Notes: a model not told the origin generated them from the letters alone. Positions 1-8,757 are shown, counted from the stretch's first letter. The stretch: 63,602 nucleotides of DNA from Treponema sp. (GCA_016293915.1 JAEDCY010000014.1:1-63602), one strand, 5' to 3'. Numbers and translations: made by a program.

Positions 1-238
1 TGCAACGCGTTGATATAATGAATATAACATACAAATAAAAGTATGACTAACAACCAGCAATTGCTTTTTTACAGAACAGTGCAACTTGAAGTTGCGGAAT
101 ATAAAGGAAAATAATCACCGAAAATGTGGGGAGAACTTACACAGAAATCTGGATTCCGATAAAATCAAAATAAAAAGTGTAGTGGGGAGGACTTATATAG
201 ATAAAGACTGGTCAGATAAAAACAAAGAGTTTCAAAAA

Positions 239-1084
239 ATGATTACAAAAAAAGCAACTTTTAAGGATGGAATAAAAGTGCTGCTGGACCTGCGGGATTC
301 ACTTTTTGAACAGATTACTCAGATTGTAAACAGTTATCCAAAAGATGCTTTTTGGAAAATGCCTTTTGCGGGAGTTGAGGGATATCACAGTAAGACTTTG
401 GCTTATTCTATCTGGCACGTCTTTAGAATTGAAGATATTGTCCTTCATACTTTGATTTTGAATAATTCTCAAGTTTTAGAAAGAGGGGAGTGGCAGAAAA
501 AAATCGGAGCGGAAATTATTACAACCGGTAACGAACTTTCAGGTCAGCAGATTGCAGAATTTTCAAAAACCCTTGATGTAAAAATTTTATATGAATATGC
601 AAAGGCAGTAAAAGAATCTACCGACGAATATTTGAAAGGTCTGGATTTTGTTTCGCTTAAAAACAAGTTTTCTGATTCAGACAGACAAAGAGTTGCAACT
701 TGTGGCGGAGTTAGTTCGGATGAAAAAGCTGTGTGGCTCATTGATTACTGGTGCGCAAAGGATGTAGCAGGACTTTTGAAAATGCCTTTCAGCCGTCACT
801 GGATTATGCATATTGAAGCAATGCGACGAATCAAAAATAAGCTGTGTAAAATGGCACGAAAAGGTGTAGATCCAGTTGCTTACTGCGGATTTTCATGCAA
901 CCACTGTTTTTTGGGCCAATGGTGTGGTTCCTGCAGAACGGAATATAACACTTGTTCTTTTGCAACCTGTTCCCCAGATGGAGTATGCCCTAACGCAAAA
1001 TGCTGCAAGGAAAAAGGTTTTGACGGTTGCTGGGAATGTTTAGAAATTAAAAGCTGCAAAATTCCGTGCAGTAGCTGCAGTTGA
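239..1084 (+). CDS. DinB-like protein with C-terminal DUF3795-type cysteine-rich domain, 3' end replaced
   Basis: The N-terminal half resembles DinB/DUF1569 helical-bundle proteins, with a SIWHVFRIEDIVLHT stretch. The last ~80 residues are cysteine-rich in the style of DUF3795, with CGFSCNHCFLGQWCGSC and GCWECLEIKSCK, and probably bind metal. No enzymatic activity is assigned. The ATG at 239 is preferred because residues upstream of it look non-homologous; the frame stays open back to a TTG at 86, and neither start has a good ribosome binding site. The end is abnormal. DUF3795 proteins usually continue past the CWEC motif, but here the frame runs a few codons into rubrerythrin sequence and stops, so the protein is probably C-terminally truncated. 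Family assignment is by motif memory. Confidence 0.6.
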   Translation: MITKKATFKDGIKVLLDLRDSLFEQITQIVNSYPKDAFWKMPFAGVEGYHSKTLAYSIWHVFRIEDIVLHTLILNNSQVLERGEWQKKIGAEIITTGNELSGQQIAEFSKTLDVKILYEYAKAVKESTDEYLKGLDFVSLKNKFSDSDRQRVATCGGVSSDEKAVWLIDYWCAKDVAGLLKMPFSRHWIMHIEAMRRIKNKLCKMARKGVDPVAYCGFSCNHCFLGQWCGSCRTEYNTCSFATCSPDGVCPNAKCCKEKGFDGCWECLEIKSCKIPCSSCS

Positions 1085-1301
1085 AAAGCGTCATGAAGAA
1101 CGCTATCGTGCATTGTTGAATGAAGAAGATGCAGCATCAGCTCAGCTTAAAGACAGCTCTGTAAAAATCTGGGAATGTTTAAGCTGTGGACACATTGTAG
1201 TAGGACCTGAGGCTCCTGAATATTGTCCAACTTGTGATGAACATAATGCATATACTCAGGTAACAGAAGAAAATTACGATTTGATCCGTACATGGGGTTA
1301 A
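1053..1301 (+). pseudogene. Rubrerythrin C-terminal fragment
   Basis: In this frame the sequence reads AAKFRAVAAVEKRHEERY, the end of a rubrerythrin ferritin-like domain. A rubredoxin-like domain follows, with CLSCG and CPTCD iron ligands and the phrase GHIVVGPEAPEYCP. The N-terminal part with most of the diiron ligands is missing: the frame begins after a stop at 1041 and there is no start codon with a ribosome binding site. The break coincides with the 3' end of the DUF3795 gene. I read it as the remnant of an oxidative-stress rubrerythrin destroyed by a deletion or recombination. Confidence 0.8.
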
Positions 1302-1450
1302 TGATAAATTCAATCAAGATAATAACAGCTACAATACTGGCAGTATTAACAGCCCAGCTTTTAAAGTTGGATTTTACAATATCGGCAGACATTGTAGCCA
1401 TTTTATCTTTACAGCCAACCAAAAAGAAACTTTCAACACAGCTCATATAA
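1301..1450 (+). pseudogene. Aromatic-acid exporter/FUSC-like N-terminal fragment
   Basis: A 49-codon frame overlaps the rubrerythrin stop as TAATG. It encodes a start typical of DUF939/FUSC-type exporters: a first helix, then TAQLLKLDFTISADIVAILS and a QPTKKK motif. It ends at a TAA after STQLI, where full-length members go on for several hundred residues. It is therefore a truncated remnant and probably non-functional. The family is assigned by motif only. Confidence 0.55.
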
Positions 1451-1505
1451 ATGCGGGAACAACAAAAAAGCAGTTCTGTTTGAAGTTTACAAATCTTAAT
1501 ACACT

Positions 1506-1606
1506 CTACATATAGCGTATAAGTAACAGAATGTATAGTATAAATCCTGTCATTGAAAATCCTACGGCATATTCAAAATAGTGATTGTATAAATCATGCT
1601 TTACGT
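1506..1606 (-). pseudogene. Possible membrane-protein C-terminal remnant
   Basis: The minus strand between repeat A1 and the stop at 1506-1508 has an open frame ending in a hydrophobic helix (VGFSMTGFILYILLLIRYM). There is no start and no recognisable family. It may be the tail of a membrane protein cut by the repeat, or chance. Nothing else is seen between 1451 and 1606. Confidence 0.25.
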
Positions 1607-1812
1607 AAGGGGATGAACAATAAGTTTACTTCCTAGTGTCATTCCGAACTTGTTTCGGAATCTATAGGCCTAGATATAGTGTAGATGCTGAAACATAGGG
1701 AGCGACACTGCATAGCAGTGTAAAAACAGTCCAGTGGACTGTTTTTAGCGAGTCTCCGAGCAGCTATGCTGCGAAGGTTCAGCATGACGATACTTTTTGG
1801 ACAGCCCCTTTT
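1607..1812 (+). repeat. Family A composite palindromic repeat, copy 1 (long form)
   Basis: About 205 bp bounded by AAGGGGATG and CAGCCCCTTTT. It contains REP hairpins (TCATTCCGAACTTGTTTCGGAA and a GATGCTGAA/TTCAGCATGAC pair). A ~110 bp cassette with further small hairpins sits inside the second one. A near-identical copy lies at 7070-7273 and a short form without the cassette at 29682-29807. Confidence 0.9.
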
Positions 1813-1845
1813 ATTCTATTATAATACTTTCACTTTATCAAAATA

Positions 1846-1874
1846 TTGCAAGTTACGTTTTCTCGGTTTATAAT
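1846..1874 (+). promoter_or_regulatory. Promoter of the rnfCDGEAB operon
   Basis: TTGCAA (1846-1851), a 17 bp spacer and TATAAT (1869-1874). The ATG of rnfC follows only 9 bp after the -10 box and no Shine-Dalgarno sequence is visible, so the transcript may be leaderless. Confidence 0.7.
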
Positions 1875-1883
1875 ATAAGAATT

Positions 1884-3284
1884 ATGAGAGCAAAAACATT
1901 TAAGGGGGGAATTCACCCTAAAGAGTATAAGGAATTAAGTAATAATTGTCCTATTACTCCTGTATTCCCTTCAACAAAAACAGTGACAATTCCGGTTACG
2001 ATGGGTGGAGCACCAAACCAGCCGGTTGTAAAAGCTGGAGATGAAGTTTCAAGAGGTCAGGTAATTTCTACAGGAGAAGGATTTATGAACTGTCCTGTTC
2101 ATTCTCCTGTTTCTGGTAAAGTAAAAAAAATACAGAACTGTCTTATAACAGGAAATAGTACAGCTCCATGTATTATAATCGAGGCTGATGATTCTGGCCG
2201 AGAAAGTCTTCTTCCTGTATTAAATCCTTTTGAATGTACAAAAGAAGATGCACTTAAGCGTATTCGTGAAGCCGGGATTGTCGGAATGGGTGGAGCTTCA
2301 TTTCCAGCCCATGTAAAACTTAATCCTCCTGCAGATAAAATAATTGATTATGTTTTGATCAATGCTGCTGAATGTGAACCATATCTTACTTGTGATGAAC
2401 GTACAATAAAAAAGACACCGTCTAAACTTGTAGACGGTCTTTCAATTATTCTTCACATTGTAAATGGTGGTAAGGGCGGAAGTGGCAAAGCAAAAGGCAT
2501 AATTGTTCTTGAAGATAATAAGGAATATTTGATTCCTGATCTGGAAAAAGCAATTTCTGATGCTGGTCAGAATGATACAATTTCTGTTTGTCTTGTAAAA
2601 ACTAAATACCCTCAGGGAGCAGAAAAGTTTATAGTTTCTGCAGCTACAGGACGCGAAATCCCAAGTGCTAAATTACCTGCCGATGCAGGTTGTGTTATTT
2701 CTAATGTTGGTACAGCCTGTGCAATAAGTGATGCCTTCCGTCTTGGTCTTCCTTTAATTGAACGTTCACTTACTATAAGCGGAGGGGCAGTTGAAAAGCC
2801 TGTAAATATTCGTGTTCCAGTTGGAACAATCATAAGTGACCTTATGCCGGAAGTTTTTCAGCTTAAAGAAAACGCAGTTGTAAAAATTATCTCCGGTGGT
2901 CCTATGATGGGCTTTGCCATGGCTTGTGCTGATTTCCCTGTTGCAAAGGGAACAAGCGGAGTAACCTTCCTTACAGAAAAAGAAACCTTCCTAGAAGAAG
3001 AAAGTCAGTGTATTTCCTGCGGAAGCTGCGTTGCCAAATGTGCTATGAGATTGTCTCCAGCCCTTATTGTTCGTGAGCTTAAAGCCGGAAATCTTGAAAA
3101 GGCAAAGTCCTTTGGTCTTATGGATTGTATTGAATGCGGCTGTTGTGCCTTTGTTTGCCCTGCCAAAGTAAATCTGATTCAAAGAATCCGTTTGGGTAAA
3201 GGTATCGTCCGCCAGAAGATAGCTGAAGAAAAAGCCAAGGCTGCCGCAAAAGCCGCTGCAGAAAAATCAGAAGGAGGCAAGTGA
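1884..3284 (+). CDS. rnfC: Rnf complex subunit C (electron-input subunit)
   Basis: Peripheral subunit of the ion-translocating ferredoxin:NAD+ oxidoreductase, where NAD(H) and FMN bind. It has the N-terminal GGIHP motif, the GIVGMGGASFP nucleotide/flavin-binding loop at residues 131-141, NAAECEPYLTCDE, and two 4Fe-4S motifs: CISCGSCVAKC from residue 376 and CIECGCCAFVCP from residue 415. The tail is Ala/Lys-rich. An in-frame TTG at 1797 would add 29 residues, but it lies before the promoter and inside repeat A1, so the ATG at 1884 is chosen (466 aa). First gene of an operon in the order C-D-G-E-A-B. All expected cofactor motifs are present, in contrast to the paralogue at 40563. Confidence 0.95.
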   Translation: MRAKTFKGGIHPKEYKELSNNCPITPVFPSTKTVTIPVTMGGAPNQPVVKAGDEVSRGQVISTGEGFMNCPVHSPVSGKVKKIQNCLITGNSTAPCIIIEADDSGRESLLPVLNPFECTKEDALKRIREAGIVGMGGASFPAHVKLNPPADKIIDYVLINAAECEPYLTCDERTIKKTPSKLVDGLSIILHIVNGGKGGSGKAKGIIVLEDNKEYLIPDLEKAISDAGQNDTISVCLVKTKYPQGAEKFIVSAATGREIPSAKLPADAGCVISNVGTACAISDAFRLGLPLIERSLTISGGAVEKPVNIRVPVGTIISDLMPEVFQLKENAVVKIISGGPMMGFAMACADFPVAKGTSGVTFLTEKETFLEEESQCISCGSCVAKCAMRLSPALIVRELKAGNLEKAKSFGLMDCIECGCCAFVCPAKVNLIQRIRLGKGIVRQKIAEEKAKAAAKAAAEKSEGGK

Positions 3285-4264
3285 TGGATAACAAACTTTA
3301 TGTATCTTCAAGCCCTCATTTTAATTTTAAATGTTCAACTCAGATGATTATGGGAACAGTACTTTTTGCTTTGCTTCCTGAAATAATTATGGGTATTGTT
3401 TTATTCCGCTGGGCTGCTTTAATAAGAATACTTGTTTCAGTTGCTTCATGTGTCCTTTTTGAATTTCTCTTCCAGAAGGTTACTAAACAAAAAGTTGTAA
3501 TAGCAAATCTTTCTGCATGTGTAACCGGCGTTATGATGGCTCTGGTTTGTCCGCCAACTGCTCCTGTATGGATGTTCGTGGTTGGAGCCGCAGTTGCTAT
3601 GATTGTGGCTAAGGGACTTTTTGGAGGAATTGGTTCTAACGTATTCAATCCGGCTTTAACAGGCCGCGCCTTTATGTTCTTAAGCTTCCCGGCTGCCATG
3701 GGTGCAAGCTGGCTGACACCTAAAACTATAAGTGCTGTAGATGCTGTTTCTTCTGCTACAACCTTATCTGCAATAAAGACAGGAACCTTTGTTATGCAGG
3801 ATGATACACTCTGGAACTACTTTATTGGTAACAGAGCAGGTTGTATTGGTGAAACTTCAACTCTGCTGATTTTAATTTCTTTTGCTTTCCTTCTTTTTGC
3901 TCACATAATTGACTGGCGGGCTCCTTTAGCAATGGTTGGAACAGTAGCTGTATGTTCTCTTATTGCTGGAGAGAATCTTCCTATGAGCCTTATGACTGGT
4001 GGTCTTATGTTCGGAGCTACCTTTATGGTAACTGATTATGCAACTGCTCCAATAACAAAGAAAGGCCGTCTTGTATTTGGCTTTGGCTGTGGTTTAATTA
4101 CCTTCCTTATCCGAAAGTTCGGCGGCTATCCGGAAGGCGTTATGTTCTCAATTCTGATTATGAACAGTGTGGCACCATTCCTTAATAATCTTACTGCAAG
4201 AAAATACGGTTACGGAAAGAAAGCTGGACGTCCTTCAGAAGTAAAAGTAAAGGAGGCAAAGTAA
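3284..4264 (+). CDS. rnfD: Rnf complex membrane subunit D
   Basis: Integral membrane subunit that carries covalently bound FMN in the family. The helices contain NPALTGRAF and, near the C-terminus, DYATAPITKKG. The flavinylation site appears as DAVSSATTLS at about residue 160, where most members have S/T-G-A-T, so the Gly is replaced by Ser. AAGGAGG lies 6 nt before the ATG. That ATG overlaps the rnfC stop, so an in-frame GTG at 3281 is not used. Overlaps rnfG by one base. Confidence 0.93.
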   Translation: MDNKLYVSSSPHFNFKCSTQMIMGTVLFALLPEIIMGIVLFRWAALIRILVSVASCVLFEFLFQKVTKQKVVIANLSACVTGVMMALVCPPTAPVWMFVVGAAVAMIVAKGLFGGIGSNVFNPALTGRAFMFLSFPAAMGASWLTPKTISAVDAVSSATTLSAIKTGTFVMQDDTLWNYFIGNRAGCIGETSTLLILISFAFLLFAHIIDWRAPLAMVGTVAVCSLIAGENLPMSLMTGGLMFGATFMVTDYATAPITKKGRLVFGFGCGLITFLIRKFGGYPEGVMFSILIMNSVAPFLNNLTARKYGYGKKAGRPSEVKVKEAK

Positions 4265-4872
4265 TGGCTGAAAAAGAAAACTCCTGGAGCATGATTAAGC
4301 TTGGGCTTATACTTTGCGCATATGCTGTAGTTGCCTGTGCAATGCTTGCCCTTGTAAATAATTTTACAGCTCCAAAAATTGCAGAAAATCAAACTAAAAA
4401 GGTTAGTGCAGCAATGCAGGAATTCTTCCCTGAAAGTGGACTTTCCTTTGAAACTATAAATGATTTTACACCTCCAGTTGTTGGGGCAATTACTGTTGAC
4501 GAAATGTATGTAGCTAAACGCGGTAACGAGATTGTAGGTGGTGCAGCCCAGGTAAGTGGTCCTACTTATGATCAGGGTACAATTCTTATCGGTATTAAAA
4601 ATGATGGAACTGTTACTGGACTTAAATTTCTTAAGCTTACTGATTCACCTGGCTTTGGCCTTAAAGCTAATGATGCAACTTTTAAGCTTCCAAACGGTAA
4701 AACCTTCTATGGTCAGTTTGAAGGAAAAAATGCAAAAGATGGCTTTGTGGCAGGACAAAACTTTGACGCAATTTCCGGTGCAACAATTACCAGTGAAGCA
4801 GTTTCTTCTTTAATCAATGAAGGAACAAAAAATATTCTTTCATATTTTAATCAGAAGGGGGTTGAAAAGTAA
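4264..4872 (+). CDS. rnfG: Rnf complex flavoprotein subunit G
   Basis: Single-pass membrane protein with an extracytoplasmic FMN-binding domain. There is an N-terminal helix at about residues 10-32. The flavinylation motif SGATITS is at residues 171-177, with Thr174 the expected covalent FMN site. Members are flavinylated by an ApbE-type transferase, which is not in this window. The start overlaps the rnfD stop (TAATG) and is preceded by AAAGGAGG. 202 aa, a normal length. Confidence 0.93.
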   Translation: MAEKENSWSMIKLGLILCAYAVVACAMLALVNNFTAPKIAENQTKKVSAAMQEFFPESGLSFETINDFTPPVVGAITVDEMYVAKRGNEIVGGAAQVSGPTYDQGTILIGIKNDGTVTGLKFLKLTDSPGFGLKANDATFKLPNGKTFYGQFEGKNAKDGFVAGQNFDAISGATITSEAVSSLINEGTKNILSYFNQKGVEK

Positions 4873-4874
4873 AA

Positions 4875-4946
4875 GTGGTTTCGATACACCGCTACGCGGC
4901 ACTCAACCACCGGTGATTGAGTAGCACGAGTGCGTATCGAAATCAC
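4875..4946. repeat. Family B REP pair between rnfG and rnfE
   Basis: Two head-to-head units sharing the frame GTGGTTTCGATAC...GTATCGAAATCAC. The cores are CCGC-TAC-GCGG and GCAC-GA-GTGC. It interrupts the operon and may stabilise or split the transcript. Related copies lie at 47367-47516 and 53227-53332. Confidence 0.85.
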
Positions 4947-4961
4947 ATTTATTAAATTATT

Positions 4962-5630
4962 ATGAATACAAAACTTAAAACCTTTGTAAATGGATTCTTC
5001 CGCGAAAATCCTCTTCTTGTTTTGAATATTGGTCTTTGTTCATCTCTTGGTGTAACAACTTCTATTTTCAATGGTCTTGGAATGGGCCTTGGAATGACCT
5101 TCGTTCTTGTTATGTCTGAAATCGTAATCTCGATTTTCCGTAAGCTGATTCCTTCGGCAATTCGTCTTCCAGTTTTTATTACTGTAATTGCAGCTTTTAC
5201 AACAATCGTTCAACTTGTTCTCAATGCCTACGTAGAAGCTCTTTACAATGCACTGGGAGTTTTCATTCCACTTATCGTTGTAAACTGTATCATCATGGGC
5301 CGTGTAGAAGCCTTTGCCTCTAAGAATAAGGTCGGTGATTCAATTCTCGATGGTCTTGGAATGGGAATCGGTTATACAATCGTTCTTGTTGCAATTTCTT
5401 TGATTCGTGAATTACTTGGCGGTGGTACACTTTTTTCAGGAACAGCCCTTAAGGTAGATGTAATTCCAGAAGCTTTCCGCATCGGAATCTTTAACTCAGC
5501 ACCAGGTGGCTTCCTTGTATTCGGTATCCTTGCTGCCTGTCTTCAGGCGTATAAACAGTATCAGAAAAATAAAGCTGATAAACCAACTGAAAGTTCAACT
5601 GTACAGACTTCTGAGGGAGGTAACAAATAA
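4962..5630 (+). CDS. rnfE: Rnf complex membrane subunit E
   Basis: Six-helix membrane subunit that pairs with RnfA. The conserved cysteines that ligate the membrane [2Fe-2S] cluster in the A/E pair are visible as GLCSSLGV near residue 26 and VVNCIIMG near residue 107. The C-terminal ~25 residues are polar. It lies 89 bp after rnfG beyond repeat B1, and no clear Shine-Dalgarno is seen before the ATG. It overlaps the rnfA start by one base (TAATG). Confidence 0.93.
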   Translation: MNTKLKTFVNGFFRENPLLVLNIGLCSSLGVTTSIFNGLGMGLGMTFVLVMSEIVISIFRKLIPSAIRLPVFITVIAAFTTIVQLVLNAYVEALYNALGVFIPLIVVNCIIMGRVEAFASKNKVGDSILDGLGMGIGYTIVLVAISLIRELLGGGTLFSGTALKVDVIPEAFRIGIFNSAPGGFLVFGILAACLQAYKQYQKNKADKPTESSTVQTSEGGNK

Positions 5631-6205
5631 TGGAAACAATCAAACTTTTTATAAAATCTGCTCTTATTGATAATGTAGTTTTCATTCAATACCTTGCAAT
5701 CTGTCCTTTTATCGGTATGACTAATGATACAGAAAAGGCAACCGGAATGGGACTGGCAACTACTTTCGTAATCATGCTGGCAACTGCCGTAACCTGGCCT
5801 CTCTACAAACTTGTAATGGTTCCGCTTGGGCTTGAATTCTTACAGACTCTTTTCTTCATTCTTGTAATTGCTTCACTTGTACAGCTTGTTGAATTCTTCC
5901 TTAAGAAAATGTCTCCAGGTTTGTATAATGCAATGGGTGTTTATCTTGCTTTGATTACAACTAACTGTGCTGTTCTTGGTATTACAATTAACTGTATTGG
6001 CAAGAACTACAACTATGTTCAGAGTCTTGTTTATGCCTTTGGTTCTGCTATGGGCTTCCTGATTTCTATGATAATCATGAGTGGTGTAAGAAGCCGAGTT
6101 AAAACCGCAAATATTCCAAAAGCCTTTGCCGGAACACCGATTCTCTACATTTGTGCAAGCTTATTGAGCCTGGCATTTTTAGGTTTTAAAGGTCTTATAA
6201 AGTAA
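5630..6205 (+). CDS. rnfA: Rnf complex membrane subunit A
   Basis: Six-helix partner of RnfE with inverted topology. The cluster cysteines are in AICPFIGMTND near residue 25 and TTNCAVLGI near residue 110. GAGGGAGGTAA before the start serves as ribosome binding site inside the rnfE end. 191 aa, the standard length. Confidence 0.95.
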   Translation: METIKLFIKSALIDNVVFIQYLAICPFIGMTNDTEKATGMGLATTFVIMLATAVTWPLYKLVMVPLGLEFLQTLFFILVIASLVQLVEFFLKKMSPGLYNAMGVYLALITTNCAVLGITINCIGKNYNYVQSLVYAFGSAMGFLISMIIMSGVRSRVKTANIPKAFAGTPILYICASLLSLAFLGFKGLIK

Positions 6206-6216
6206 GGAGGGCGAAA

Positions 6217-7014
6217 ATGAATACAATTCTTTATACAATAATCGTTGCTGCAATCATCGCCATTCTGCTTGGTATACTCTTAGGTCTTTTCAAAAAGATT
6301 TTCCACGTTGATACTGATCCAAAAGTACAACTTGTTCGCGATGCCCTCAGCGGTGCCAACTGTGGTGGTTGCGGACTTGCCGGTTGTGATGCCTTTGCAT
6401 CTGCTGTTGTAAAAGGCGATGTCCCGACTAACGGTTGTGTTGCCGGTGGCTCAGACTGTGCAAAAAAGGTTGCAGAAATCTTAGGACAGGCTGGGATAGA
6501 GGTAAAGCCTAAGGTTGCTTTTCTTGCCTGTGCAGGTACAAAAGAATGTGCTCAGGACAAAGCTGAATACATTGGTTTGAAAACATGTAAGGCAGCTCAG
6601 CTTACAATGAGCGGTACAAAAAAATGTGCCTTCGGCTGTATTGGTTTTGGTGATTGCGTAAAGGTATGTCCTTTTGGTGCTTTGAGTATGGGAGATGACG
6701 GCCTTCCAAAAGTTGATAAATCAAAATGCCTTGCCTGCGGAAAATGTGCAGCTGCATGTCCAAAAGCATTATTCAAAATGATTGACGCTGACCTTAAGGG
6801 AGCTATAGGCCTTTGTTCTAATAAAAGCGATAATAAAGTTCAAATCAAAAAGGATTGTTCCCGTGGCTGTTTTAAGTGCGGCATGTGTGCAAGAAAATGT
6901 CCTGAGCAGGCAATTGATTGTAGTTCGGGACTTCCTGTTATTGACTATTCAAAATGTAGCAGCTGCGGCACCTGCGTAACGGCTTGTGTCGATAAAGTTT
7001 TATGTATTTTATAA
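6217..7014 (+). CDS. rnfB: Rnf complex ferredoxin-like subunit B
   Basis: Membrane-anchored polyferredoxin that takes electrons from ferredoxin. An N-terminal helix (about 3-25) precedes GANCGGCGLAGCDAFA (first cluster). Ferredoxin motifs follow: CAFGCIGFGDCVKVCP, CLACGKCAAACP, CFKCGMCARKCP and CSSCGTCVTAC. The last lacks the usual proline after the final cysteine. TAAGGAGGGCG lies just before the ATG. Last gene of the operon; 7015-7069 holds only a small GCAAGC-ATA-GCTTGC hairpin. Confidence 0.95.
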   Translation: MNTILYTIIVAAIIAILLGILLGLFKKIFHVDTDPKVQLVRDALSGANCGGCGLAGCDAFASAVVKGDVPTNGCVAGGSDCAKKVAEILGQAGIEVKPKVAFLACAGTKECAQDKAEYIGLKTCKAAQLTMSGTKKCAFGCIGFGDCVKVCPFGALSMGDDGLPKVDKSKCLACGKCAAACPKALFKMIDADLKGAIGLCSNKSDNKVQIKKDCSRGCFKCGMCARKCPEQAIDCSSGLPVIDYSKCSSCGTCVTACVDKVLCIL

Positions 7015-7069
7015 AAAATCGGTATAGTCGCAAGCATAGCTTGCTCTGTGCCATTTTTTCGTTGAAGCT

Positions 7070-7273
7070 AGGGGATGACCAATAAGTTTACTTCCTAGTG
7101 TCATTCCGAACTTGTTTCGGAATCTATAGGCCTAGATATAGTATAGATGCTGAAACATAGGGAGCGACACTGCTATGCAGTGTAAAAACAGTCCACTGGA
7201 CTGTTTTTAGCGAGTCTCCGAGCAGCTATGCTGCGAAGGTTCAGCATGACGATACTTTTTGGACAGCCCCTTT
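7070..7273 (+). repeat. Family A composite palindromic repeat, copy 2 (long form)
   Basis: Almost identical to 1607-1812, but the two internal hairpin loops are reverse-complemented relative to copy 1: ACACTGC-TAT-GCAGTGT at 7167-7183 and CAGTCC-ACT-GGACTG at 7184-7208. It lies between rnfB and the permease gene. Confidence 0.9.
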
Positions 7274-7314
7274 AACGCTTCTTCTATTATAGGCATCCAT
7301 AAGGAGGATATATT

Positions 7315-8652
7315 ATGGAAAAGTTTTTTAAGTTACAGGAAAGAAACACCACTGTTTCTAAGGAAATCATTGGTGGTATCACAACTTTCCTAGCTATGGC
7401 TTACATTCTTGCTGTAAACCCAAGTATTCTTTCTGCTTCTGGAATGAGCTGGGGTGCAGTATTTACAGCCACTGCTCTTTCTGCTGCCATTGCAACTTTT
7501 GTAATGGCTTTCTGTGCAAACCTGCCGGTTGCTCTTGCTCCTGGTCTTGGTCTTAATGCTTTCTTCACTTACACAGTTGTACTTGGTATGGGATGTACTT
7601 ACCAGCTTGCTCTTACAGCAGTTCTTCTGGAAGGTATTCTTTTTATCATACTTTCTCTCTGTGGTGTTCGTGAAGCAATTATTAAGTCTATTCCTGAAGG
7701 ACTTAAGAAAGCCGTTGCTGTAGGTATTGGACTTTTTATTGCAATCATTGGTCTTGCAAATGCAGGAATTGTTTCAACTGAAACTGGTACACTTATCGGT
7801 TATGTAAACTTTACAATGGCTAATAAAACTGCAATCGTTGCTGTAATTGGTCTTATTCTTACAATTGTTTTGTATACACTTAAGGTTCCAGGTGCAATTC
7901 TTATTGGTATTATTGTTACAACAATCGTTGGCATTCCATTTGGTGTAACAACTATTCCAGAAAACTTTAGACCTTTATCAGCGCCTTCTGCTCCTACTGT
8001 TTTTGCATTTGATTTCAAAGGAATTTTCTGTACAACTGCTGGTAAGTTCTCATTCGCTGTAATTGGACAGTTCTTTGTAATCTTCTTTACTTTCCTCTTT
8101 ACAGACCTTTTTGATACAATCGGAACACTCCTTGGTGTAGCAGAGCAGGGTAATCTAAAAGATTCAAATGGTGAAGTACAGAATGTAAAAGGTGCTTTGA
8201 TGGCAGATGCTGTTGGTACAGCTGTTGGAGCTTGTCTTGGTACTTCTACTGTAACATCTTTCGTAGAATCTTCTTCAGGTGTTGCAGCAGGTGCACGTAC
8301 AGGACTTGCTTCTGTAACAACTGGTATTCTCTTCCTTCTTGCACTTTTCCTCAGTCCACTTTTCTTCCTTATTCCATCTGCAGCTACAGCTCCTGCATTG
8401 ATCTTTGTAGGCTATCTCATGATGAAATCTGTTGTAGAAATTAAGTTTGACGATCCAACAGAAGGTATTCCGGCATTCATTACAATTATGACAATGCCAT
8501 TCTCTTACTCAATTGCTAAGGGTATTCAGTGGGGTATCATTTCTTACGTTATCGCTAAATGCGCAGGAAAGAAATTTAAGGAAATCCCTGTTGTTACATG
8601 GATTCTTGCTGTAATCTTCCTGGCTGATATTATTTTTGAGGCACTAAAATAG
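7315..8652 (+). CDS. NCS2-type purine (hypoxanthine/guanine) permease
   Basis: Polytopic membrane protein of 445 aa, the expected size, resembling the AzgA/PbuG branch of the nucleobase:cation symporter-2 family. Family signatures are TTFLAMAYILAVNP at the start, APGLGLNAFFTY, FVESSSGVAAGARTGL and a C-terminal FDDPTEGIPAF. It probably imports purine bases across the inner membrane; the exact base cannot be told from sequence. AAGGAGG precedes the ATG. No purine riboswitch was found in the short stretch after repeat A2. The gene appears monocistronic and ends at repeat D1 and a terminator. Confidence 0.88.
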   Translation: MEKFFKLQERNTTVSKEIIGGITTFLAMAYILAVNPSILSASGMSWGAVFTATALSAAIATFVMAFCANLPVALAPGLGLNAFFTYTVVLGMGCTYQLALTAVLLEGILFIILSLCGVREAIIKSIPEGLKKAVAVGIGLFIAIIGLANAGIVSTETGTLIGYVNFTMANKTAIVAVIGLILTIVLYTLKVPGAILIGIIVTTIVGIPFGVTTIPENFRPLSAPSAPTVFAFDFKGIFCTTAGKFSFAVIGQFFVIFFTFLFTDLFDTIGTLLGVAEQGNLKDSNGEVQNVKGALMADAVGTAVGACLGTSTVTSFVESSSGVAAGARTGLASVTTGILFLLALFLSPLFFLIPSAATAPALIFVGYLMMKSVVEIKFDDPTEGIPAFITIMTMPFSYSIAKGIQWGIISYVIAKCAGKKFKEIPVVTWILAVIFLADIIFEALK

Positions 8653-8755
8653 AAGAACCGTTAAAAACCGGGCTGCGACAGCGGGCCGGTTTAGGTTCAA
8701 CAAGAAAATGTGTCAGAGGCGAGACTTGCGAGCCGACCTCATGATATGAGCCGAT
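8652..8755 (+). repeat. Family D structured repeat, copy 1
   Basis: GC-rich stretch with the core GGGCTGCGACAGCGGGCC at 8670-8687, then TTTAGGTTCA and CAGAGGCGAG...GAGCCGAC. The core and flanks recur at 27371-27515; the flanks alone, with a family A element in place of the core, recur at 29637-29875. Confidence 0.75.
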
Positions 8756-8757
8756 AA

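Noticed and set aside
1..85. Integron attC-like site at the window start
   Set aside because: Short TAAC/GTT-like strings occur, but the paired core sites needed are not present.
7274..7314. Purine riboswitch ahead of the permease
   Set aside because: Only ~40 nt lie between repeat A2 and the ATG, and no three-way-junction core is visible.
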